From Atherix ibis (Eukaryota; Arthropoda; Insecta; Diptera; Athericidae): a stretch of DNA of 64,000 nucleotides. This document shows, piece after piece, positions 25,738 to 39,400 of this stretch. Under the pieces are notes generated by a model. It made no database searches. It was not told where the DNA came from and was given only the letters and a program-made list of their open reading frames with translations. Each line of letters opens with the position of its first letter. The first letter of the stretch is position 1. The stretch spans positions 49,483,667-49,547,666 of the forward strand of contig OY282610.1 in the NCBI GenBank assembly GCA_958298945.1, written 5' to 3'. Made by a program: the position numbers and the translations under genes.

Positions 25738-26029
25738 ATGTTTCTCCATGGTTTGGACCAAAAAAATCGTGGATTGACAAAAGTTAAATTTTCGAGAAAA
25801 ATTACAAATCTTCAAAGGGTCCCCCAAAGGAAAATTTTCAATTTTACTGCATTTTTCAAGAAATCGTATTTTCCGAAAATTTCGGCCAAAATCGATGCAG
25901 TTTTCAGCAATTTAAGCATTTTGAATGTTTCTCCATGGTTTGGACCAAAAAAATCGTGGATTGACAAAAGTTAAATTTTCGAGAAAAATTACAAATCTTC
26001 CAAGGGTCCCCCAAAGGAAAATTTGCAAT

Positions 26030-27320
26030 TTTACTGCATTTTTCAAGAAATCGTATTTTCCGAAAATTTCGGCCAAAATCGATGCAGTTTTCAGCAATTT
26101 AAGTATTTTGAATGTTTCTCCATGGTTTGGACCAAAAAATCGTGGATTGACAAAAGTTAAATTTTCGAGAAAAATTACAAATCTTCCAAGGGTCCCCCAA
26201 AGGAAAATTTTCAATTTTACTGCATTTTTCAAGAAATCGTATTTTCCGAAAATTTCGGCCAAAATCGATGCAGTTTTCAGCAATTTAAGCATTTTGAATG
26301 TTTCTCCATGGTTTGGACCAAAAAAATCGTGGATTGACAAAAGTTAAATTTTCGAGAAAAATTACAAATCTTCCAAGGGTCCCCCAAAGGAAAATTTTCA
26401 ATTTTACTGCATTTTTCAAGAAATCGTATTTTCCGAAAATTTCGGCCAAAATCGATGCAGTTTTCAGCAATTTAAGTATTTTGAATGTTTCTCCATGGTT
26501 TGGACCAAAAAAATCGTGGATTGACAAAAGTTAAATTTTCGAGAAAAATTACAAATCTTCCAAGGGTCCCCCAAAGGAAAATTTTCAATTTTACTGCCTT
26601 TTTCAAGAAATCGTATTTTCCGAAAATTTCGGCCAAAATCGATGCAGTTTTCAGCAATTTAAGCATTTTGAATGTTTCTCCATGGTTTGGACCAAAAAAA
26701 TCGTGGATTGACAAAAGTTAAATTTTCGAGAAAAATTACAAATCTTCAAAGGGTCCCCCAAAGGAAAATTTTCAATTTTACTGCATTTTTCAAGAAATCG
26801 TATTTTCCGAAAATTTCGGCCAAAATCGATGCAGTTTTCAGCAATTTAAGTATTTTGAATGTTTCTCCATGGTTTGGACCAAAAAAATCGTGGATTGACA
26901 AAAGTTAAATTTTCGAGAAAAATTACAAATCTTCCAAGGGTCCCCCAAAGGAAAATTTTCAATTTTACTGCATTTTTCAAGAAATCGTATTTTCCGAAAA
27001 TTTCGGCCAAAATCGATGCAGTTTTCAGCAATTTAAGCATTTTGAATGTTTCTCCATGGTTTGGACAAAAAAAATCGTGGATTGACAAAAGTTAAATTTT
27101 CGAGAAAAATTACAAATCTTCCAAGGGTCCCCCAAAGGAAAATTTTCAATTTTACTGCATTTTTCAAGCAATCGTATTTTCCGAAAATTTCGGCCAAAAT
27201 CGATGCAGTTTTCAGCAATTTAAGCATTTTGAATGTTTCTCCATGGTTTGGACCAAAAAAATCGTGGATTGACAAAAGTTAAATTTTCGAGAAAAATTAC
27301 AAATCTTCCAAGGGTCCCCC
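26030..27320 (+). repeat. Recurring block, copy B (about 1.3 kb, 7 monomers)
   Basis: It has the same order of marker monomers as copy A (six-A copy, AAGTATTTTG, CTGCCTTTTTC, GGACAAAAAAAATCG, CAAGCAATCG). The left limit lies after a private ATTTGCAATT near 26,024 and the right limit before GGAATCTTTTC near 27,325. Confidence 0.8.
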
Positions 27321-27606
27321 AAAGGAATCTTTTCAATTTTACTGCATTTTCAAGAAATCGTATTTGCCGAAAATTTCGGCTAAAATCGATGCAGTTTTCA
27401 GCAATTTAAGCATTTTGAATGTTTCTCCATGGTTTGGACCAAAAAAATCGTGGGATTGACAAAAGTTAAATTTTCGAGAAAAATTACAAATCTTCAAAGG
27501 GTCCCCCAAAGGAATCTTTTCAATTTTACTGCATTTTTCAAGAAATCGTATTTGCCGAAAATTTCGGCCAAAATCGATGCAGTTTTCAGCAATTTAAGCA
27601 TTTTGA

Positions 27607-27841
27607 ATGTTTCTCCATGGTTTGGACCAAAAAAATCGTGGATTGACAAAAGTTAAATTTTCGAGAAAAATTACAAATCTTCAAAGGGTCCCCCAAGGGA
27701 AAATTTTCAATTTTACTGCATTTTTCAAGAAATCGTATTTTCCTAAAATTTCGCTCAATTTTACCGCATTTTTCAAGAAATCGTATTTTCCGAAAATTTC
27801 GGCTAAAATCGATGCAGTTTTCAGCAATTTAAGCATTTTGA
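27607..27841 (+). repeat. Enlarged monomer 5 (235 bp)
   Basis: Identical by eye to enlarged monomer 3, including CCCCCAAGGGAAAATTTTC and the CCTAAAATTTCGCTC junction. The preceding monomer at 27,420 also matches 22,093, apart from an extra G in CGTGGGATTG. Confidence 0.9.
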
Positions 27842-28862
27842 ATGTTTCTCCATGGTTTGGACCAAAAAAATCGTGGATTGACAAAAGTTAAATTTTCGAG
27901 AAAAATTACAAATCTTCAAAGGGTCCCCCAAAGGAAAATTTTCAATTTTACTGCATTTTTCAAGAAATCGTATTTTCCGAAAATTTCGGCCAAAATCGAT
28001 GCAGTTTTCAGCAATTTAAGCATTTTGAATGTTTCTCCATGGTTTGGACCAAAAAAATCGTGGATTGACAAAAGTTAAATTTTCGAGAACAATTACAAAT
28101 CTTCCAAGGGTCCACCAAAGGAAAATTTTCAATTTTACTGCATTTTTCAAGAAATCGTATTTTCCGAAAATTTCGGCCAAAATCGATGCAGTTTTCAGCA
28201 ATTTAAGCATTTTGAATGTTTCTCCATGGTTTGGACCAAAACAATCGTGGATTGACAAAAGCTATAATTTCGAGAAAAATTACAAATCTTCCAAGGGTCC
28301 CCCAAAGGAAAATTTTCAATTTTACTGCATTTTTCAAGAAATCGTATTTTCCGAAATTTCGGCCAAAATCGATGCAGTTTTCAGCAATTTAAGCATTTTG
28401 AATGTTTCTCCATGGTTTGGACCAAAAAAATCGTGGATTGACAAAAGCTATAATTTCGAGAAAAATTACAAATCTTCCAAGGGTCCCCCAAAGGAAAATT
28501 TTCAATTTTACTGCATTTTTCAAGAAATCGTATTTTCCGAAAATTTCGGCCAAAATCGATGCAGTTTTCAGCAATTTAAGTATTTTGAATGTTTCTCCAT
28601 GGTTTGGACCAAAAAATCGTGGATTGACAAAAGTTAAATTTTCGAGAAAAATTACAAATCTTCCAAGGGTCCCCCAAAGGAAAATTTTCAATTTTACTGC
28701 ATTTTTCAAGAAATCGTATTTTCCGAAAATTTCGGCCAAAATCGATGCAGTTTTCAGCAATTTAAGCATTTTGAAAGTTTCTCCATGGTTTGGACCAAAA
28801 AAATCGTGGATTGACAAAAGTTAAATTTTCGAGAAAAATTACAAATCTTCCAAGGGTCCCCC

Positions 28863-28929
28863 AAATACGATTTCTTGAAAAATGCAGTAAAATTTTCAAT
28901 TTTACTGCATTTTTCAAGAAATCGTATTT
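28863..28929 (+). repeat. Foldback insertion: 32-bp perfect inverted repeat with 3-nt loop
   Basis: Arm 1 (28,863-28,894) is the exact reverse complement of arm 2 (28,898-28,929), with TTC between them. Arm 2 is ordinary monomer sequence from AATTTTACTGC to ATCGTATTT. In arm 1 the usual GG after CCCCCAAA is replaced by 23 nt that are an inverted copy of the sequence just downstream, making the monomer 208 bp (28,775-28,982). This is the classic outcome of a polymerase switching strand and copying its own nascent or opposite template. It is the only such event in the window. Confidence 0.95.
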
Positions 28930-30289
28930 TCCGAAAATTTCGGCCAAAATCGATGCAGTTTTCAGCAATTTAAGCATTTTGAATGTTTCTCCATGGTTTG
29001 GACCAAAAAAATCGTGGATTGACAAAAGTTAAATTTTCGAGAAAAATTACAAATCTTCCAAGGGTCCCCCAAAGGAAAATTTTCAATTTTACTGCATTTT
29101 TCAAAAAATCGTATTTTCCGCAAATTTCGGCCAAAATCGATGCAGTTTTCAGCAATTTAAGCATTTTGAATGTTTCTCCATGGTTTTGACCAAAAAAATC
29201 GTGGATTGACAAAAGTTAAATTTTCGAGAAAAATTACAAATCTTCCAAGGGTCCCCCAAAGGAAAATTTTCAATTTTACTGCATTTTTCAAGAAATCGTA
29301 TTTTCCGAAAATTTCGGCCAAAATCGATGCAGTTTTCAGCAATTTAAGCATTTTGAATGTTTCTCCATGGTTTGGACCAAAAAAATCGTGGATTGACAAA
29401 AGTTAAATTTTCGAGAAAAATTACAAATCTTCAAAGGGTCCCCCAAAGGAAAATTTTCAATTTTACTGCATTTTTCAAGAAATCGTATTTTCCGAAAATT
29501 TCGGCCAAAATCGATGCAGTTTTCAGCAATTTAAGCATTTTGAATGTTTCTCCATGGTTTGGACCAAAAAAATCGTGGATTGACAAAAGTTAAATTTTTG
29601 GAGAACAATTACAAATCTTCCAAGGGTCCACCAAAGGAAAATTTTCAATTTTACTGCATTTTTCAAGAAATCGTATTTTCCGAAAATTTCGGCCAAAATC
29701 GATGCAGTTTTCAGCAATTTAAGCATTTTGAATGTTTCTCCATGGTTTGGACCAAAACAATCGTGGATTGACAAAAGCTATAATTTCGAGAAAAATTACA
29801 AATCTTCCAAGGGTCCCCCAAAGGAAAATTTTCAATTTTACTGCATTTTTCAAGAAATCGTATTTTCCGAAAATTTCGGCCAAAATCGATGCAGTATTCA
29901 GCAATTTAAGTATTTTGAATGTTTCTCCATGGTTTGGACCAAACAAATCGTGGATTGACAAAAGTTAAATTTTCGAGAAAAATTACAAATCTTCCAAGGG
30001 TCCCCCAAAGGAAAATTTTCAATTTTACTGCATTTTTCAAGAAATCGTATTTTCCGAAAATTTCTGCCAAAATCGATGCAGTTTTCAGCAATTTAAGCAT
30101 TTTGAATGTTTCTCCATGGTTTGGACCAAAAAAATCTTGGATTGACAAAAGTAAAATTTTCGAGAAAAATTACAAATCTTCAAAGGGTCCCCCAAAGGAA
30201 AATTTTCAATTTTACTGCATTTTTCAAGAAATCGTATTTTCCGAAAATTTCGGCCAAAATCGATGCAGTTTTCAGCAATTTAAGCATTT

Positions 30290-32655
30290 TGAATGTTTCT
30301 CCATGGTTTGGACCAAAAAAATCGTGGATTGACAAAAGCTATAATTTCGAGAAAAATTACAAATCTTCCAAGGGTCCCCCAAAGGAAAATTTTCAATTTT
30401 ACTGCATTTTTCAAGAAATCGTATTTTCCGAAAATTTCGGCCAAAATCGATGCAGTTTTCAGCAATTTAAGTATTTTGAATGTTTCTCCATGGTTTGGAC
30501 CAAAAAATCGTGGATTGACAAAAGTTAAATTTTCGAGAAAAATTACAAATCTTCCAAGGGTCCCCCAAAGGAAAATTTTCAATTTTACTGCATTTTTCAA
30601 GAAATCGTATTTTCCGAAAATTTCGGCCAAAATCGATGCAGTTTTCAGCAATTTAAGCATTTTGAATGTTTCTCCATGGTTTGGACCAAAAAAATCGTGG
30701 ATTGACAAAAGTTAAATTTTCGAGAAAAATTACAAATCTTCAAAGGGTCCCCCAAAGGAAAATTTTCAATTTTACTGCATTTTTCAAGAAATCGTATTTT
30801 CCGAAAATTTCGGCCAAAATCGATGCAGTTTTCAGCAATTTAAGCATTTTGAATGTTTCTCCATGGTTTGGACCAAAAAAATCGTGGATTGACAAAAGTT
30901 AAATTTTCGAGAACAATTACAAATCTTCCAAGGGTCCACCAAAGGAAAATTTTCAATTTTACTGCATTTTTCAAGAAATCGTATTTTCCGAAAATTTCGG
31001 CCAAAATCGATGCAGTTTTCAGCAATTTAAGCATTTTGAATGTTTCTCCATGGTTTGGACCAAAAAAATCGTGGATTGACAAAAGTTAAATTTTCGAGAA
31101 AAATTACAAATCTTCCAAGGGTCCCCCAAAGGAAAATTTTCAATTTTACTGCATTTTTCAAGAAATCGTATTTTCCGAAAATTTCGGCCAAAATCGATGC
31201 AGTTTTCAGCAATTTAAGCATTTTGAATGTTTCTCCATGGTTTGGACCAAAAAAATCGTGGATTGACAAAAGCTATAATTTCGAGAAAAATTACAAATCT
31301 TCCAAGGGTCCCCCAAAGGAAAATTTTCAATTTTACTGCATTTTTCAAGAAATCGTATTTTCCGAAAATTTCGGCCAAAATCGATGCAGTTTTCAGCAAT
31401 TTAAGTATTTTGAATGTTTCTCCATGGTTTGGACCAAAAAATCGTGGATTGACAAAAGTTAAATTTTCGAGAAAAATTACAAATCTTCCAAGGGTCCCCC
31501 AAAGGAAAATTTTCAATTTTACTGCATTTTTCAAGAAATCGTATTTTCCGAAAATTTCGGCCAAAATCGATGCAGTTTTCAGCAATTTAAGCATTTTGAA
31601 TGTTTCTCCATGGTTTGGACCAAAAAAATCGTGGATTGACAAAAGTTAAATTTTCGAGAAAAATTACAAATCTTCCAAGGGTCCCCCAAAGGAAAATTTT
31701 CAATTTTACTGCATTTTTCAAGAAATCGTATTTTCCGAAAATTTCGGCCAAAATCGATGCAGTTTTCAGCAATTTAAGTATTTTGAATGTTTCTCCATGG
31801 TTTGGACCAAAAAAATCGTGGATTGACAAAAGTTAAATTTTCGAGAAAAATTACAAATCTTCCAAGGGTCCCCCAAAGGAAAATTTTCAATTTTACTGCC
31901 TTTTTCAAGAAATCGTATTTTCCGAAAATTTCGGCCAAAATCGATGCAGTTTTCAGCAATTTAAGCATTTTGAATGTTTCTCCATGGTTTGGACCAAAAA
32001 AATCGTGGATTGACAAAAGTTAAATTTTCGAGAAAAATTACAAATCTTCAAAGGGTCCCCCAAAGGAAAATTTTCAATTTTACTGCATTTTTCAAGAAAT
32101 CGTATTTTCCGAAAATTTCGGCCAAAATCGATGCAGTTTTCAGCAATTTAAGTATTTTGAATGTTTCTCCATGGTTTGGACCAAAAAAATCGTGGATTGA
32201 CAAAAGTTAAATTTTCGAGAAAAATTACAAATCTTCCAAGGGTCCCCCAAAGGAAAATTTTCAATTTTACTGCATTTTTCAAGAAATCGTATTTTCCGAA
32301 AATTTCGGCCAAAATCGATGCAGTTTTCAGCAATTTAAGCATTTTGAATGTTTCTCCATGGTTTGGACAAAAAAAATCGTGGATTGACAAAAGTTAAATT
32401 TTCGAGAAAAATTACAAATCTTCCAAGGGTCCCCCAAAGGAAAATTTTCAATTTTACTGCATTTTTCAAGCAATCGTATTTTCCGAAAATTTCGGCCAAA
32501 ATCGATGCAGTTTTCAGCAATTTAAGCATTTTGAATGTTTCTCCATGGTTTGGACCAAAAAAATCGTGGATTGACAAAAGTTAAATTTTCGAGAAAAATT
32601 ACAAATCTTCCAAGGGTCCCCCAAAGGAAAATTTTCAATTTTACTGCATTTTTCA
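30290..32655 (+). repeat. Recurring block, copy C (about 2.36 kb)
   Basis: It matches copy A monomer for monomer at a 7,592-7,593-bp offset, including the GAACAATTAC/GGTCCACC monomer (30,911), the TATAATTTCG monomer (about 31,275), CTGCCTTTTTC (about 31,896) and CAAGCAATCG (about 32,468). By eye there are only a few differences. Confidence 0.8.
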
Positions 32656-33499
32656 AGAAATCGTATTTTCCGAAAATTTCGGCCAAAATCGATGCAGTTT
32701 TCAGCAATTTAAGCATTTTGAATGTTTCTCCATGGTTTGGACCAAAAAAATCGTGGATTGACAAAAGTTAAATTTTCGAGAAAAATTACAAATCTTCCAA
32801 GGGTCCCCCAAAGGAAAATTTTCAATTTTACTGCATTTTTCAAGAAATCGTATTTTCCGCAAATTTCGGCCAAAATCGATGCAGTTTTCAGCAATTTAAG
32901 CATTTTGAATGTTTATCCATGATTTGGACCAAAAAAATCGTGGATTGACAAAAGTTAAATTTTCGAGAAAAATTACAAATCTTCCAAGGGTCCCCCAAAG
33001 GAAAATTTTCAATTTTACTGCATTTTTCAAGAAATCGTATTTTCCGAAAATTTCGGCCAAAATCGATGCAGTTTTCAGCAATTTAAGCATTTTGAATGTT
33101 TCTCCATGGTTTGGACCAAAAAAATCGTGGATTGACAAAAGTTAAATTTTCGAGAAAAATTACAAATCTTCAAAGGGTCCCCCAAAGGAAAATTTTCAAT
33201 TTTACTGCATTTTTCAAAAAATCGTATTTTCCGAAAATTTCGGCCAAAATCGATGCAGTTTTCAGCAATTTAAGCATTTTGAATGTTTCTCCATTTGGAC
33301 CAAAAAAATCGTGGATTGACAAAAGCTATAATTTCGAGAAAAATTACAAATCTTCCAAGGGTCCCCCAAAGGAAAATTTTCAATTTTACTGCATTTTTCA
33401 AGAAATCGTATTTTCCGAAAATTTCGGCCAAAATCGATGCAGTTTTCAGCAATTTAAGTATTTTGAATGTTTCTCCATGGTTTGGACCAAAAAAATCGT

Positions 33500-36400
33500 G
33501 GATTGACAAAAGTTAAATTTTCGAGAAAAATTACAAATCTTCCAAGGGTCCCCCAAAGGAAAATTTTCAATTTTACTGCATTTTTCAAGAAATTGTATTT
33601 TTCGAAAATTTCGGCCAAAATCGATGCAGTTTTCAGCAATTTAAGCATTTTGAATGTTTCTCCATGGTTTAGACCAAAAAAATCGTGGATTGACAAAAGT
33701 TAAATTTTCGAGAAAAATTACAAATCTTCCAAGGGTCCCCCAAAGGAAAATTTTCAATTTTACTGCATTTTTCAAGAAATCGTATTTTCCGAAAATTTCG
33801 GCCAAAATCGATGCAGTTTTCAGCAATTTAAGCATTTTGAATGTTTCTCCATGGTTTGGACCAAAAAAATCGTAGATTGACAAAAGTTAAATTTTCGAGA
33901 AAAATTACAAATCTTCCAAGGGTCCCCCAAAGGAAAATTTTCAATTTTACTGCATTTTTCAAGAAATCGTATTTTCCGCAAATTTCGGCCAAAATCGATG
34001 CAGTTTTCAGCAATTTAAGCATTTTGAATGTTTCTCCATGGTTTGGACCAAAAAATCGTGGATTGACAAAAGTTAAATTTTCGAGAAAAATTACAAATCT
34101 TCCAAGGGTCCCCCAAAAGAAAATTTTAAATTTTACTGCATTTTTCAAGAAATCGTATTTTCCAAAAATTTCGGCCAAAATCGATGCAGTTTTCAGCAAT
34201 TTAAGCATTTTCAATGTTTCTCCATGGTTTGGACCAAAAAAATCGTGGATTGACAAAAGTTAAATTTTCGAGAAAAATTACAAATCTTCCAAGGGTCCCC
34301 CAAAGGAAAATTTTCAATTTTACTGCATTTTTCAAGGAATCGTATTTTCCGAAAATTTCGGCCTAAATCGATGCAGTTTTCAGCAATTTAAGCATTTTGA
34401 ATGTTTCTCCATGGTTTGGACCAAAAAAATCGTGGATTGACAAAAGTTATATTTTCGAGAAAAATTAAAAATCTTCCAAGGGTCCCCCAAAGGAAAATTT
34501 TCAATTTTACTGCATTTTTCAAGAAATCGTATTTTCCGAAAATTTCGGCCAAAATCGATGCAGTTTTCAGCAATTTAAGCATTTTGAATGTTTCTCCATG
34601 GTTTGGACCAAAAAAATCGTAGATTGACAAAAGTTAAATTTTCGAGAAAAATTACAAATCTTCCAAGGGTCCCCCAAAGGAAAATTTTCAATTTTACTGC
34701 ATTTTTCAAGAAATCGTATTTTCCGAAAATTTCGGCCAAAATCGATGCAGTTTTCAGCAATTTAAGCATTTTGAATGTTTCTCCATGGTTTGGACCAAAA
34801 AAATCGTGGATTGACAAAAGCTATAATTTCGAGAAAAATTACAAAGCTTCCAAGGGTCTCCCAAAGGAAAATTTTCAATTTTACTGCATTTTTCAAGAAA
34901 TCGTATTTTCCGAAAATTTCGGCCAAAATCGATGCAGTTTTCAGCAATTTAAGTATTTTGAATGTTTCTCCATGGTTTGGACCAAAAAAATCGTGGATTG
35001 ACAAAAGTTAAATTTTCGAGAAAAATTACAAATCTTCCAAGGGTCCCCCAAAGGAAAATTTTCAATTTTACTGCATTTTCCAAGAAATCGTATTTTCCGA
35101 AAATTCGGCCAAAATCGATGCAGTTTTCAGCAATTTAAGCATTTTGAATGTTTCTCCATGGTTTGGACCAAAAAAATCGTGGATTGACAAAAGTTAAATT
35201 TTCGAGAAAAATTACAAATCTTCCAAGGGTCCCCCAAAGGAAAATTTTCAATTTTACTGCATTTTTCAAGAAATCGTATTTTCCGCAAATTTCGGCCAAA
35301 ATCGATGCAGTTTTCAGCAATTTAAGCATTTTGAATGTTTCTCCATGGTTTGGACCAAAAAATCGTGGATTGACAAAAGTTAAATTTTCGAGAAAAATTA
35401 CAAATGTTCCAAGGGTCCCCCAAAAGAAAATTTTAAATTTTACTGCATTTTTCAAGAAATCGTATTTTCCGAAAATTTCGGCCAAAATCGATGCAGTTTT
35501 CAGCAATTTAAGCATTTTGAATGTTTCTCCATGGTTTGGACCAAAAAAATCGTGGATTGACAAAAGTTAAATTTTCGAGAAAAATTACAAATCTTCCAAG
35601 GGTCCCCCAAAGGAAAATTTTCAATTTTACTGCATTTTTCAAGGAATCGTATTTTCCGAAAATTTCGGCCAAAATCGATGCAGTTTTCAGCAATTTAAGT
35701 ATTTTGAATGTTTCTCCATGGTTTGGACCAAAAAAATCGTGGATTGACAAAAGTTAAATTTTCGAGAAAAATTACAAATCTTCCAAGGGTCCCCCAAAGG
35801 AAAATTTTCAATTTTACTGCATTTTTCAAGAAATCGTATTTTCCGAAAATTTCGGCCAAAATCGATGCAGTTTTCAGCAATTTAAGCATTTTGAATGTTT
35901 CTCCATGGTTTGGACCAAAAAAATCGTGGATTGACAAAAGTTAAATTTTCGAGAAAAATTACAAATCTTCCAAGGGTCCCCCAAAGGAAAATTTTCAATT
36001 TTACTGCATTTTTCAAGAAATCGTATTTTCCGAAAATTTCGGCCAAAATCGATGCAGTTTTCAGCAATTTAAGCATTTTGAATGTTTCTCCATGGTTTGG
36101 ACCAAAAAAATCGTGGATTGACAAAAGTTAAATTTTCGAGAAAAATTACAAATCTTCCAAGGGTCCCCCAAAGGAAAATTTTCAATTTTACTGCATTTTT
36201 CAAGAAATCGTATTTTCCGAAAATTTCGGCCAAAATCGATGCAGTTTTCAGCAATTTAAGCATTTTGAATGTTTCTCCATGGTTTGGACCAAAAAAATCG
36301 TGGATTAACAAAAGTTAAATTTTCGAGAAAAATTACAAATCTTCCAAGGGTCCCCCAAAGGAAAATTTTCAATTTTACTGCATTTTTCAAGAAATTGTAT

Positions 36401-39400
36401 TTTCCGAAAATTTCGGCCAAAATCGATGCAGTTTTCAGCAATTTAAGCATTTTGAATGTTTCTCCATGGTTTGGACCAAAAAAATCGTGGATTGACAAAA
36501 GTTAAATTTTCGAGAAAAATTACAAATCTTCCAAGGGTCCCCCAAAGGAAAATTTTCAATTTTACTGCATTTTTCAAGAAATCGTATTTTCCGAAAATTT
36601 CGGCCAAAATCGATGCAGTTTTCAGCAATTTAAGCATTTTGAATGTTTCTCCATGGTTTGGACCAAAAAAATCGTGGATTGACAAAAGTAAAATTTTCGA
36701 GAAAAATTACAAATCTTCCAAGGGTCCCCCAAAGGAAAATTTTCAATTTTACTGCATTTTTCAAGAAATCGTATTTTCCGAAAATTTCGGCCAAAATCGA
36801 TGCAGTTTTCAGCAATTTAAGCATTTTGAATGTTTCTCCATGGTTTGGACCAAAAAAATCGTGGATTGACAAAAGTTAAATTTTCGAGAAAAATTACAAA
36901 TCTTCCAAGGGTCCCCCAAAGGAAAATTTTCAATTTTACTGCATTTTTCAAGAAATCGTATTTTTCGAAAATTTCGGCCAAAATCGATGCAGTTTTCAGC
37001 AATTTAAGCATTTTGAATGTTTCTCCATGGTTTGGACCAAAAAAATCGTGGATTGACAAAAGTTAAATTTTCGAGAAAAATTACAAATCTTCCAAGGGTC
37101 CCCCAAAGGAAAATTTTCAATTTTACTGCATTTTTCAAGAAATCGTATTTTCCGAAAATTCGGCCAAAATCGATGCAGTTTTCAGCAATTTAAGCATTTT
37201 GAATGTTTCTCCATGGTTTGGACCAAAAAAATCGTGGATTGACAAAAGTTAAATTTTCGAGAAAAATTACAAATCTTCCAAGGGTCCCCCAAAGGAAAAT
37301 TTTCAATTTTACTGCATTTTTCAAGAAATCGTATTTTCCGAAAATTTCGGCCAAAATCGATGCAGTTTTCAGCAATTTAAGCATTTTGAATGTTTCTCCA
37401 TGGTTTGGACCAAAAAAATCGTGGATTGACAAAAGTTAAATTTTCGAGAAAAATTACAAATCTTCCAAGGGTCCCCCAAAGGAAAATTTTCAATTTTACT
37501 GCATTTTTCAAGGAATCGTATTTTCCGAAAATTTCGGCCAAAATCGATGCAGTTTTCAGCAATTTAAGTATTTTGAATGTTTCTCCATGGTTTGGACCAA
37601 AAAAATCGTGGATTGACAAAAGTTAAATTTTCGAGAAAAATTACAAATCTTCCAAGGGTCCCCCAAAGGAAAATTTTCAATTTTACTGCATTTTTCAAGA
37701 AATCGTATTTTCCGAAAATTTCGGCCAAAATCGATGCAGTTTTCAGCAATTTAAGCATTTTGAATGTTTCTCCATGGTTTGGACCAAAAAAATCGTGGAT
37801 TGACAAAAGTTAAATTTTCGAGAAAAATTACAAATCTTCCAAGGGTCCCCCAAAGGAAAATTTTCAATTTTACTGCATTTTTCAAGAAATCGTATTTTCC
37901 GAAAATTTCGGCCAAAATCGATGCAGTTTTCAGCAATTTAAGCATTTTGAATGTTTCTCCATGGTTTGGACCAAAAAAATCGTGGATTGACAAAAGTTAA
38001 ATTTTCGAGAAAAATTACAAATCTTCCAAGGGTCCCCCAAAGGAAAATTTTCAATTTTACTGCATTTTTCAAGAAATTGTATTTTCCGAAAATTTCGGCC
38101 AAAATCGATGCAGTTTTCAGCAATTTAAGCATTTTGAATGTTTCTCCATGGTTTGGACCAAAAAAATCGTGGATTGACAAAAGTTAAATTTTCGAGAAAA
38201 ATTACAAATCTTCCAAGGGTCCCCCAAAGGAAAATTTTCAATTTTACTGCATTTTTCAAGAAATCGTATTTTCCGAAAATTTCGGCCAAAATCGATGCAG
38301 TTTTCAGCAATTTAAGCATTTTGAATGTTTCTCCATGGTTTGGACCAAAAAAATCGTGGATTGACAAAAGTTAAATTTTCGAGAAAAATTACAAATCTTC
38401 CAAGGGTCCCCCAAAGGAAAATTTTCAATTTTACTGCATTTTTCAAGAAATCGTATTTTCCGAAAATTTCGGCCAAAATCGATGCAGTTTTCAGCAATTT
38501 AAGCATTTTGAATGTTTCTCCATGGTTTGGACCAAAAAAATCGTGGATTGACAAAAGTTAAATTTTCGAGAAAAATTACAAATCTTCCAAGGGTCCCCCA
38601 AAGGAAAATTTTCAATTTTACTGCATTTTTCAAGAAATCGTATTTTTCGAAAATTTCGGCCAAAATCGATGCAGTTTTCAGCAATTTAAGCATTTTGAAT
38701 GTTTCTCCATGGTTTGGACCAAAAAAATCGTGGATTGACAAAAGTTAAATTTTCGAGAAAAATTACAAATCTTCCAAGGGTCCCCCAAAGGAAAATTTTC
38801 AATTTTACTGCATTTTTCAAGAAATCGTATTTTCCGCAAATTTCGGCCAAAATCGATGCAGTTTTCAGCAATTTAAGCATTTTGAATGTTTCTCCATGGT
38901 TTGGACCAAAAAATCGTGGATTGACAAAAGTTAAATTTTCGAGAAAAATTACAAATGTTCCAAGGGTCCCCCAAAAGAAAATTTTAAATTTTACTGCATT
39001 TTTCAAGAAATCGTATTTTCCGAAAATTTCGGCCAAAATCGATGCAGTTTTCAGCAATTTAAGCATTTTGAATGTTTCTCCATGGTTTGGACCAAAAAAA
39101 TCGTGGATTGCAAAAGTTAAATTTTCGAGAAAAATTACAAATCTTCCAAGGGTCCCCCAAAGGAAAATTTTCAATTTTACTGCATTTTTCAAGAAATCGT
39201 ATTTTTCGAAAATTTCGGCCAAAATCGATGCAGTTTTCAGCAATTTAAGCATTTTGAATGTTTCTCCATGGTTTGGACCAAAAAAATCGTGGATTGACAA
39301 AAGTTAAATTTTCGAGAAAAATTACAAATCTTCCAAGGGTCCCCCAAAGGAAAATTTTCAATTTTACTGCATTTTTCAAGAAATCGTATTTTCCGAAAAT

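Larger units (their letters stand above)
22515..33500 (+). repeat. Zone III: more uniform copies built of recurring 7-12-monomer blocks
   Basis: Most copies are the CCGAAAATTTCGG type. Marker monomers recur in fixed order: GAACAATTAC with GGTCCACCAAAGG, GACAAAAGCTATAATTTCG, a 186-bp copy with six A after GGACC, TTTACTGCCTTTTTC, TTTGGACAAAAAAAATCG, and CAAGCAATCG. This order appears at 23.3-25.0 kb, in part at 26.0-27.3 kb, and at 30.9-32.6 kb. The 186-bp copies keep a reading frame open, which explains apparent frames of 140-200 codons here. No gene is present. Confidence 0.85.

Noticed and set aside
28775..28982. Transposon or MITE insertion at the foldback
   Set aside because: The hairpin arms are satellite sequence, there is no target-site duplication or foreign core, and a template switch explains all inserted bases.
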